NCBI GenBank assembly: GCA_030433395.1
Contig: JAUILX010000015.1
Location: forward strand, 1 to 12,112
DNA length: 12,112 nt
From: Chlamydiia bacterium
Lineage (GTDB): Bacteria > Chlamydiota > Chlamydiia > Chlamydiales > JACKPQ01
Direction of reading: 5' to 3'
The first letter of the stretch is position 1, and every line of letters begins with the position of its first letter. A program made the translations under genes and the position numbers. Below are positions 6,912-12,112 of this stretch, one piece after another. The notes beneath the pieces were generated by a model. It worked only from the letters and a program-made list of their open reading frames with translations. It was not told the origin of the DNA and ran no database searches.

Positions 6912-8156
6912 CGCGCTTTAGAAATCCTTGACTCCCGAGGCAATCCCACAGTGGAGGTTCATCTGGTGACTGACACCGATATCCATGTCAAGGCTGCTGT
7001 GCCGTCTGGAGCTTCTACTGGAGAGCACGAAGCTATTGAGTTGCGTGATGGTGACCCCAAGCGCTATGGCGGCAAGGGTGTCCAAAAAGCTGTAGATAAT
7101 GTCAATGGCCCCCTGGCTACTCTATTAAAAGGACAAGCTTTGACTGATCAAGCTGCCCTCGATCAAAAAATGCTCGATGCCGACGGCACTGATAATAAAT
7201 CCAAATTTGGAGCAAATGCTATTCTTGGAGTCTCCCTTGCAATCAGCCGCGCCATTGCAGCTACTAAAAAAGCCCCGCTTTACACATCTATTGCTCGTGG
7301 GCCTTACACTCTCCCAACTCCCATGATGAATATCATAAATGGCGGCGTCCATGCAGACAATGGTCTTGACTTCCAAGAGTTCATGATTCGCCCGATTAAG
7401 GCTGCTAACTTTGCTACTGGTCTGCGTATGGGTGCAGAAACTTTCCATCACTTAAAAAAACTGCTCCACTCAGCTGACCACGTCACTTCTGTCGGTGATG
7501 AGGGGGGCTTTGCCCCTCGCCTTAAATCTAATGAAGAAGCTCTTGATTTTATATGTAAAGCCGTTGAATCTGCAGGATATAAACCTGGTGAAGATATCTC
7601 TATTGCTATCGACTGCGCAGCCTCAGAATTCTATGATAAAGATAGCGGTCTATACATCGAGCGCAAGAAAAAAGAGGCCGGTGAGCCTTATGACAAGCGC
7701 TCTGCTGAAGAGCTTGCTGATTATTTTCTCTCTCTTTCAAAGGTTTACCCAATCGACACAATTGAAGATCCTCTGGATGAAAATGACTGGGCAGGGTGGA
7801 AAATTCTAACTACAAAGCTTTCTCATCTACAAATTGTTGGCGATGATCTATTCGTAACCAATCCTGCTTTTCTGAAGCGCGGTATCGACGAAAAAATTGC
7901 TAATTCTATTCTGATTAAACTCAACCAAATTGGAACACTTACAGAAACGCTTGCTACCATCGCACTTGCAAAAGCTAACAATTACAAAACCGTGATCTCT
8001 CACAGATCCGGTGAAACTGAAGATGCTTTTATTGCTGACTTAGCTGTTGCAGCTGACGCCAAACAAATTAAAACGGGGTCTCTCTCTAGGTCTGATCGCA
8101 TTGCTAAATACAATCGACTTTTAGAAATCGAAACCTTTATGAGCGAGCATATTTGA
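6891..8156 (+). CDS. eno: Enolase (phosphopyruvate hydratase)
   Basis: Glycolytic enzyme converting 2-phosphoglycerate to phosphoenolpyruvate in the cytoplasm; Mg-dependent. The 421 residues match the usual bacterial length. The start at 6891 (MATIKVLRALEILDSRGNPT) is chosen because it is the family's normal N-terminus and has GAGG 8 bases upstream; the in-frame ATG at 6786 would add 35 unrelated residues. The active site looks complete: substrate loop SGASTGEHEA (40-49), catalytic acid/base E204 in GDEGGF, metal ligands D241 (IDCAASEF), E292 (IEDPL) and the VGDD Asp pair 318-319, catalytic K343 within the signature ILIKLNQIGTLTET, and HRSGETED (371-378) plus K394. Its ribosome-binding site lies in the right copy of the duplicated rsgA-enolase junction, so it was probably once the gene directly after rsgA. 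Its product is reported to inhibit chlamydial RsbU, encoded nearby at 1042-2973. Confidence 0.97.
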   Translation: MATIKVLRALEILDSRGNPTVEVHLVTDTDIHVKAAVPSGASTGEHEAIELRDGDPKRYGGKGVQKAVDNVNGPLATLLKGQALTDQAALDQKMLDADGTDNKSKFGANAILGVSLAISRAIAATKKAPLYTSIARGPYTLPTPMMNIINGGVHADNGLDFQEFMIRPIKAANFATGLRMGAETFHHLKKLLHSADHVTSVGDEGGFAPRLKSNEEALDFICKAVESAGYKPGEDISIAIDCAASEFYDKDSGLYIERKKKEAGEPYDKRSAEELADYFLSLSKVYPIDTIEDPLDENDWAGWKILTTKLSHLQIVGDDLFVTNPAFLKRGIDEKIANSILIKLNQIGTLTETLATIALAKANNYKTVISHRSGETEDAFIADLAVAADAKQIKTGSLSRSDRIAKYNRLLEIETFMSEHI

Positions 8157-8187
8157 CCTTTCTCGTAAGATCAGTTATCACAAAGGT

Positions 8188-8577
8188 ATGGAAATATCTC
8201 ATACACTAGTTATGTTTGGCGCAGCAGAGCGTGGGGAAATGAGAGCTCCCATTCTTTGCAAAGATGTAGCGCATCTTGCCGGTGCGCTTGGCAACCCGCC
8301 TGATGAATCGCAGGGCATTCCATTTGCTATTCAAGCCCTACTCTTTAATCGAACTGTCTATTATGTTCGAGTCGAAGAAGAGGGCTTTAGTAGAGCTGAC
8401 TACTTTCAAGGTTTTTCTCTTTTGCAAACATCAAATTTGCTACCAAAGCTCACAGCCATTGGATTGCCTGGCGTAGGCGATAGTGAACTCATTGAGGCTG
8501 CTACACAACTATGCCATTCACAAAAAAGTATGCTCATAACCTCTGAGCAAGACTTATTTGACTTTTTAACTTCATAA
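8188..8577 (+). CDS. Hypothetical protein, 129 residues
   Basis: A small, probably cytoplasmic protein that I do not recognise. It has no signal peptide, membrane segment or known catalytic motif. Its composition is that of a folded protein: a central hydrophobic segment (IPFAIQALLFNRTVYYVRVE, about 44-63), a loop LPGVGDSELIEAA (about 93-105) and a strand-helix ending MLITSEQDLFDFL. It begins 31 bases after the enolase stop on the same strand, so it is likely cotranscribed with enolase. The start is uncertain: AAAGG sits only one base before the ATG at 8188, too close for an ideal Shine-Dalgarno, and the next ATG in frame is at 8212. No stop codon breaks the frame and the codon pattern resembles the neighbours, which is the main support for it being real. 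Confidence 0.7.
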   Translation: MEISHTLVMFGAAERGEMRAPILCKDVAHLAGALGNPPDESQGIPFAIQALLFNRTVYYVRVEEEGFSRADYFQGFSLLQTSNLLPKLTAIGLPGVGDSELIEAATQLCHSQKSMLITSEQDLFDFLTS

Positions 8578-8585
8578 ATTATACA
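8558..8585 (+). promoter_or_regulatory. Possible promoter of the exported-protein gene
   Basis: TTGACT (8558-8563) and TATACA (8580-8585) are separated by 16 bp. The -10 match is partial. The -35 lies inside the 3' end of the preceding gene. Transcription would begin near 8592, about 24 bases ahead of the strong Shine-Dalgarno GGAG at 8616-8619. Confidence 0.4.
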
Positions 8586-8625
8586 CTCGACTCTTTTTGT
8601 AAAACCCTAAACTAAGGAGTCCCCG

Positions 8626-9159
8626 ATGAAAAATTGGATGATTGCAGCGACGCTATGTATGAGCGCCGTTTTTGCCGAAGAGACCTTTGAAATGAATGCA
8701 GACAGCATCTCTCTTAATGTTGAGAACTATACTGTTCTTGAATGCACAAGAGATGCAGAGAAGCATGAGATGACAATTTCTTACCAAAATGAAAACAACT
8801 CAGACCAACAGTTCTTGATTCAAGTTGTAAAATCTGACGAAGAAGCTAGCGATTTTGAAGCTACTCACGTTGAAAAGCTTGAAGGACAAGTTCCAATGGA
8901 GCTGCATACAATTGATACAGAGACAACACGCTCTCTACGACTTGTGTTTACACAAAATGCAAGCCGCTATTCTTTTGTATTCAACATGGAAAAACCAATT
9001 GCTGACGGTCTAGAAGATCATTACCGCTCAGTTATTGATTCATTGGCATCTTCTATCAAAGTTAGCACAGCTGTAGTAGCTGAGGAACCAGCAGTTGAAG
9101 AGACTTGCTGCGAGGAAACTGAAGAAGTGTCAGAAACTGAAGAGTCTACTGAAGCTTAA
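8626..9159 (+). CDS. Small exported protein of unknown function with acidic Cys-Cys tail
   Basis: A 177-residue protein with a clear Sec signal peptide: MKNWMIAATLCMSAVFA, cleavage predicted after A17 before EETFEM. C11 does not sit in a proper lipobox, so a soluble periplasmic protein is more likely than a lipoprotein. The mature part (18-150) is rich in beta-strand-like segments and ends with an amphipathic helix near DHYRSVIDSLASSI. This faintly recalls PsbP/DcrB-like small exported domains, but the resemblance is too weak to name. The last 27 or so residues are very acidic, with a vicinal cysteine pair (EETCCEETEE). GGAG at 8616-8619, six bases before the ATG, is the strongest Shine-Dalgarno in the window and suggests good expression. 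The stop overlaps the convergent peroxiredoxin gene by four bases. Confidence 0.78.
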   Translation: MKNWMIAATLCMSAVFAEETFEMNADSISLNVENYTVLECTRDAEKHEMTISYQNENNSDQQFLIQVVKSDEEASDFEATHVEKLEGQVPMELHTIDTETTRSLRLVFTQNASRYSFVFNMEKPIADGLEDHYRSVIDSLASSIKVSTAVVAEEPAVEETCCEETEEVSETEESTEA

Positions 9160-9734
9160 TTAAAGTATGCAGCTAGCCCCTCTTGGGTTGGCTGCATTGC
9201 CTTTTCTCCGCTCTTCCAGTTGGCCGGGCAGACCTCTCCGTTCGCTTCATAAAAATTTAGAGCTTCTAATATCCGGACTACTTCATCAACACTACGACCA
9301 AGTGGCAAATCATTGACCAGCTGATGGCGAACAATGCCTTCTTTATCGATTAGAAATAAACCACGAAACGCTACACCTTCGGTCTCATTTAAAACGTTGA
9401 AATCACGCGCAATGCTTTTATTTAAGTCTGAAACAAGAGGGTATTGCACGCCCTGAATGCCACCTTTTGATCGAGGGGTATTGACCCAAGCTAAATGAGA
9501 AAAAGCGCTATCTACTGAGCATCCGACAACAACACCATTCCTTGCTTCGAATTCATGCATCTTCTCTTGAAAAGCGTGCAGCTCAGTTGGACAAACAAAC
9601 GTAAAATCAAGCGGGTAAAAGAAAAAAATCACGTTTTTCTTCCCCTTGTACTGGGCCAGTGAAAAGTTATCGATGATTTGATCCCCTACGACAGCGTTTG
9701 CTTCAAAGTTCGGTGCTTTTTTTCCGATTAACAT
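9156..9734 (-). CDS. Typical 2-Cys peroxiredoxin (AhpC/Prx1 type)
   Basis: Thiol peroxidase reducing hydrogen peroxide, organic peroxides and peroxynitrite, normally recycled by thioredoxin or a dedicated reductase. The 192 residues have the Prx1/AhpC layout: peroxidatic C48 in FYPLDFTFVCPTE (T45 and C48 in the active site), a conserved Arg near 124 (FRGLFLID), and resolving C169 in GEVCPANWKSG. Both Cys being present in these positions indicates the dimeric two-Cys mechanism. The GGIG-like loop reads KGGIQG and the C-terminus keeps an AYF tail, features linked to sensitivity to over-oxidation in related enzymes. It overlaps the upstream MBL-hydrolase gene by seven bases and has a GAGG Shine-Dalgarno (complement of 9742-9745) seven bases before its ATG, so the two form one transcription unit, probably for detoxification. 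Confidence 0.95.
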   Translation of the reverse strand: MLIGKKAPNFEANAVVGDQIIDNFSLAQYKGKKNVIFFFYPLDFTFVCPTELHAFQEKMHEFEARNGVVVGCSVDSAFSHLAWVNTPRSKGGIQGVQYPLVSDLNKSIARDFNVLNETEGVAFRGLFLIDKEGIVRHQLVNDLPLGRSVDEVVRILEALNFYEANGEVCPANWKSGEKAMQPTQEGLAAYFN

Positions 9735-10357
9735 ATAAAAACCTCTTTTGCATTTTCAAGCCAATGCTCGTTACCAATCATTGTTGGCTCGCCATGACCT
9801 GGATAAACTTTTGTTTCGTTTGGCAGTTTAGCTAATTTTTTCAGCGATGTCCACATAGCATCTGCATTTGCTGTTGGAAAAGATATATTTCCCATTGATC
9901 CTTTAAACAAGGTATCCCCCGAAATTAATACCGCTTGCTCCTTTAGATAAAAGCATACACCACCTGGAGTATGACCTGGTGTGTGAACCACTTTCATTAA
10001 AAGATTGCCTATTTGTATTTGCTGCCCCTCTTCTAAAAATCCATCGGGCTCCACACCCTGAACTGGCATCATCAATGGCAAGCGATCCGCTCCAGGGTAG
10101 GCAACATTGACACTATCTAGTGCATGCACGTAGACGGGCACATCCAAATGCTTTTTAAGCTCGGCGAGGTCTCCAATATGATCCCAGTGTGAATGTGTTA
10201 AAAATATTCCTTGAACACCGAGCTTTGCGGTCGCCCACTTAAGATCTTCAGCACTCCCTGGAGCAGGGTCAAAGATGGCTGCCTGCCCAGTTTGCTCGCA
10301 CTTGAGCAAATAGGCATTTGTGGCGAAAGGTCCTGATGGAAAGGCTGTTATGAGCAT
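9728..10357 (-). CDS. MBL-fold metallo-hydrolase (glyoxalase II-like)
   Basis: A 209-residue metallo-beta-lactamase-fold hydrolase of the small glyoxalase II/YcbL type, which commonly hydrolyses thioesters such as S-lactoylglutathione; the substrate here is unproven. The dinuclear metal site is complete: H55, H57, D59 and H60 in THSHWDHIGD, H125 in VVHTPGHTPGG, D148 in SGDTLF and H188 in YPGHGEP. It lacks the C-terminal helical domain of full-length glyoxalase II, as expected for this shorter class. The N-terminus (MLITAFPSGPFATNAYLL) is typical of the family, which supports the ATG at 10357-10355. That start codon directly follows the last base of tRNA-Arg, leaving no room for a Shine-Dalgarno outside the tRNA. 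The 3' end overlaps the peroxiredoxin gene, so tRNA, hydrolase and peroxiredoxin appear to form one transcript. Confidence 0.92.
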   Translation of the reverse strand: MLITAFPSGPFATNAYLLKCEQTGQAAIFDPAPGSAEDLKWATAKLGVQGIFLTHSHWDHIGDLAELKKHLDVPVYVHALDSVNVAYPGADRLPLMMPVQGVEPDGFLEEGQQIQIGNLLMKVVHTPGHTPGGVCFYLKEQAVLISGDTLFKGSMGNISFPTANADAMWTSLKKLAKLPNETKVYPGHGEPTMIGNEHWLENAKEVFIC

Positions 10358-10431
10358 TGCACCGGAGAGGATTCGAACCTCTGACCTCTTGGTTCGTAGC
10401 CAAGTACTCTATCCAGCTGAGCTACCGGTGC
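10358..10431 (-). tRNA. tRNA-Arg (anticodon ACG)
   Basis: The complement strand folds as a full 74-nt cloverleaf: acceptor GCACCGG with CCGGTGC, D stem GCTC with GAGT (one G-U pair), anticodon stem CTTGG with CCAAG around loop CTACGAA (anticodon ACG), variable loop AGGTC, T stem AGAGG with CCTCT around TTCGAAT, and discriminator A at 10358. A34 is normally deaminated to inosine to read CGU, CGC and CGA. No CCA is encoded: the discriminator is followed directly by ATG, the start of the MBL hydrolase. A CCA-adding enzyme is therefore required. Confidence 0.98.
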
Positions 10432-10444
10432 ATAAGTGCCCCCC

Positions 10445-10474
10445 ATCATGCCATATTTCTCTTTTTTATGACAA
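10445..10474 (-). promoter_or_regulatory. Candidate promoter of tRNA-Arg and the hydrolase/peroxiredoxin unit
   Basis: On the complement strand, TTGTCA (10474-10469) and CATGAT (10450-10445) are separated by 18 bp. The -10 match is only four of six. It is followed by a run of six G, the kind of GC-rich discriminator found at stable-RNA promoters under stringent control. The start would be about 7 bases upstream of the mature tRNA 5' end. Confidence 0.45.
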
Positions 10475-10520
10475 GCTTTAGCTCTAGAATCAGAAGCCTA
10501 CTGATGTTAATTTTAAGAAA

Positions 10521-10529
10521 TGGTATAAA
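10521..10529 (+). promoter_or_regulatory. Extended -10 promoter of trkA, possibly giving a leaderless mRNA
   Basis: TGG followed by TATAAA (10524-10529) fits an extended -10 element (TGn plus the hexamer). A weak -35, CTGATG, lies 17 bp upstream (10501-10506). The trkA ATG is at 10538, only eight bases beyond the hexamer, so transcription would start at or within a few bases of the start codon. The only purine-rich sequence before the ATG is GGGG (10532-10535), which is too close to be a normal Shine-Dalgarno. Confidence 0.5.
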
Positions 10530-10537
10530 TCGGGGCC

Positions 10538-11887
10538 ATGAGTATTGTAATCGTTGGCGCTGGTGCAATAGGGACGCACTTGGCAAATGTTTTGGCAAAA
10601 GAGGGTAAGGACGTCATCATTATTGATGAAGACGCTTCAACCCTTGCGCTTTTTGCACGCTCTGCTGATGTGGCAACTATTTGTGGGTGTGGCTGTGATT
10701 GGAAAATACTATCGGAAATCGCTGAACAAAAGCCATCTCTTTTTCTTGCATTGACAAGTCATGATGAAACTAACCTTGCTGCATGCTCAATTGCAAAAAA
10801 TCTGGGCTATCCTATAACGCTTGCTCGCATTACAAAACCTTATTTGCTTGACCACGCCCGTGTCGATTTTGGACGTCTTTTCTATGTCGATCACTTTCTT
10901 GCTCCCGATCTTATCGTAGCTCGAGACCTTTTCAAAAGCATCGTTACACCAGGCACTATTTCTGCGGAAAATTTTGTTCAAGGGGCTGTGCAGATGTCAA
11001 CATTGCGCATTCCAGATACATGGAATTCTAACAGCAAGAAAATAGCCGACTATCGCTTTGGTGACCAGTTACTGGTTGGGCTTATTCAGCGCCATATTAA
11101 TGATTCTGATACAGTGATCTTTCCGCACGGCTCTGATGAGTTTTTGCCAGGCGATCACGTGACATTCATTGGAGAAACCGACGCCACACTTAGTTTGCCA
11201 GATTTTTTTAGTATCGAGAAAAAAATTGTAAAGTCAGTTGTTGTTGCCGGAGTTTCGATGATAACTAAACACCTTATTCATATTTTGCATGAGCACGGCA
11301 TTGATGTCACAGTTATCGAATCGGATGAAAAAAAATGCTTGGGCCTTGCAACCGAGCACACCTATGCAACTGTTTTACACCACCCTCCTACTGATCAAGA
11401 CTTTCTCATTGCAGAAAAAATCAACCAAATCGACGTTTTTGTTGCCGCTTCTGATTCGACTGATCAAAACATTTTGGCAGCAACCATTGCCCAGGAAGCA
11501 GGATGCTCAGAGGTGATCACTGTCGTTTCTGATACGGGCTATATGCACCTGCTCCGCCGTCTTGGCATTCACTACGCCGTCTCTGATAAACTTTGCGTTT
11601 CTAATCGCATTCTACCCATCGTTCACACAGATGCCGTCTCTTCAATGACCTCTCTTTGTGAAGGGCGCGCAAAAATTGTCGAATTTAAAGTATCCTCAGA
11701 AACAAAAATTTCTGGAATGCCTATAAGCGATCTAGCCCCCTTACTCCCACACAACTGCCTTATTGCACTCATCGAAAATCACGGCGAAGTCAACATCGCA
11801 AAAGGCAACAGCATCTTCTCACCCGGCGATACTGTGATTGTGATTACAGCGCCTGAGCATGTCCCTGAACTCCAAAAATTGTTTTGA
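10538..11887 (+). CDS. trkA: TrkA, cytoplasmic regulatory subunit of Trk potassium uptake
   Basis: Peripheral membrane protein that gates the TrkH potassium channel in response to nucleotides. The 449 residues have the tandem layout of TrkA: RCK-N domain 1 (about 1-120), TrkA-C (about 135-215), RCK-N domain 2 (about 231-350) and TrkA-C (about 370-449). Domain 1 keeps the dinucleotide-binding GAGAIG (7-12) and the acidic residue D30 ending the second strand (VIIID). Domain 2 has VVVAGVSMITKHL, where the glycine-rich loop is lost, though E261 remains at the end of strand two; this half probably does not bind NAD(H) normally. The usual GD motif of domain 1 is replaced by CGCGCD (49-54). A TrkH-type gene begins three bases after the stop, giving the expected operon. 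The start is fixed by the family's N-terminus, MSIVIVGAGAIG. Confidence 0.94.
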   Translation: MSIVIVGAGAIGTHLANVLAKEGKDVIIIDEDASTLALFARSADVATICGCGCDWKILSEIAEQKPSLFLALTSHDETNLAACSIAKNLGYPITLARITKPYLLDHARVDFGRLFYVDHFLAPDLIVARDLFKSIVTPGTISAENFVQGAVQMSTLRIPDTWNSNSKKIADYRFGDQLLVGLIQRHINDSDTVIFPHGSDEFLPGDHVTFIGETDATLSLPDFFSIEKKIVKSVVVAGVSMITKHLIHILHEHGIDVTVIESDEKKCLGLATEHTYATVLHHPPTDQDFLIAEKINQIDVFVAASDSTDQNILAATIAQEAGCSEVITVVSDTGYMHLLRRLGIHYAVSDKLCVSNRILPIVHTDAVSSMTSLCEGRAKIVEFKVSSETKISGMPISDLAPLLPHNCLIALIENHGEVNIAKGNSIFSPGDTVIVITAPEHVPELQKLF

Positions 11888-11890
11888 CGC

Positions 11891-12112
11891 ATGTATTATA
11901 AAGCTATATTCCGTCTTCTGGCTTTCTATCTTGGAATTTTTGCTCTTATTTTACTGATCCCAATCGGGGTGAGCGGCTATTTTGATTTCTATGCTGATCC
12001 AGCTAAATACCCACAACCCCATTCGACCCTAGCTTTTTTCTACACTTTTGCCATCACCCTCATTTTAGCAATTGGCTTTCACTTTTTAGGGCGCAATAGC
12101 AAAGGGAAAATC
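11891..12112 (+). CDS. trkH: TrkH/KtrB-type potassium transporter membrane subunit, 3' end beyond window
   Basis: Seventy-four residues are visible before the edge. They begin MYYKAIFRLLAFYLGIFAL, with a first hydrophobic helix about 6-28 and a second about 47-66, then LGRNSKGKI. This is the N-terminal pattern of TrkH proteins (two helices, then a GR-x-x-KG-[EK]-I stretch before the first pore region). The selectivity filter lies outside the window, so the identity rests on this start and on position three bases after trkA. No Shine-Dalgarno is evident, so translation is probably coupled to termination of trkA. The product would form the potassium-conducting pore in the inner membrane, gated by TrkA. 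Confidence 0.8.
   Translation, partial: MYYKAIFRLLAFYLGIFALILLIPIGVSGYFDFYADPAKYPQPHSTLAFFYTFAITLILAIGFHFLGRNSKGKI

Noticed and set aside
10357..10608. An 83-codon plus-strand open frame over the tRNA and trkA start
   Set aside because: It is antisense to tRNA-Arg and out of frame with trkA; it is a shadow of both.

Overview
The window looks like a chromosome segment from an environmental (amoeba- or protist-associated) member of the Chlamydiales. This rests on an F-box protein with a long helical-repeat array, which is a eukaryote-type effector layout; a membrane-anchored SpoIIE/PP2C phosphatase with the same architecture as chlamydial RsbU; and compact, overlapping housekeeping genes. The family cannot be fixed from the sequence alone.

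Layout, left to right. Positions 1-1049 (+) hold the 3' part of a CCA-adding enzyme/poly(A) polymerase, which converges with and overlaps by 8 bases an rsbU-like phosphatase on the minus strand (1042-2973). Divergent from rsbU, a TrmH/SpoU-family RNA methyltransferase (3022-3771) overlaps rsgA by 29 bases (3743-4834), forming a ribosome-maturation pair. A 551-residue F-box/33-residue-repeat protein with its own promoter follows (4985-6640), then enolase (6891-8156), a small unknown protein (8188-8577) and a small exported protein (8626-9159). The minus strand then carries tRNA-Arg(ACG), an MBL-fold hydrolase and a 2-Cys peroxiredoxin, packed end to end (10431 down to 9156). The window closes with trkA (10538-11887) and the start of a TrkH-type subunit (11891 to the edge), a potassium-uptake operon.

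The most interesting structure is around the F-box gene. The rsgA-enolase junction is present twice, 2,051 bp apart (4799-4860 and 6850-6911). The left copy is intact rsgA followed by a decayed enolase start (ATG changed to ACG). The right copy is a decayed rsgA C-terminus followed by intact enolase. This is the scar expected if the F-box gene entered between two adjacent housekeeping genes by a duplication or single-crossover event that kept both of them whole. Within the F-box gene, five almost identical 99-bp units show recent internal expansion, with variation concentrated at one end of each unit.

Other points: the tRNA-Arg 3' end directly abuts the start codon of the hydrolase; trkA sits so close to an extended -10 box that its mRNA may be leaderless; and rsbU and enolase lie within 4 kb of each other, which matters because chlamydial RsbU is reported to respond to the enolase product.
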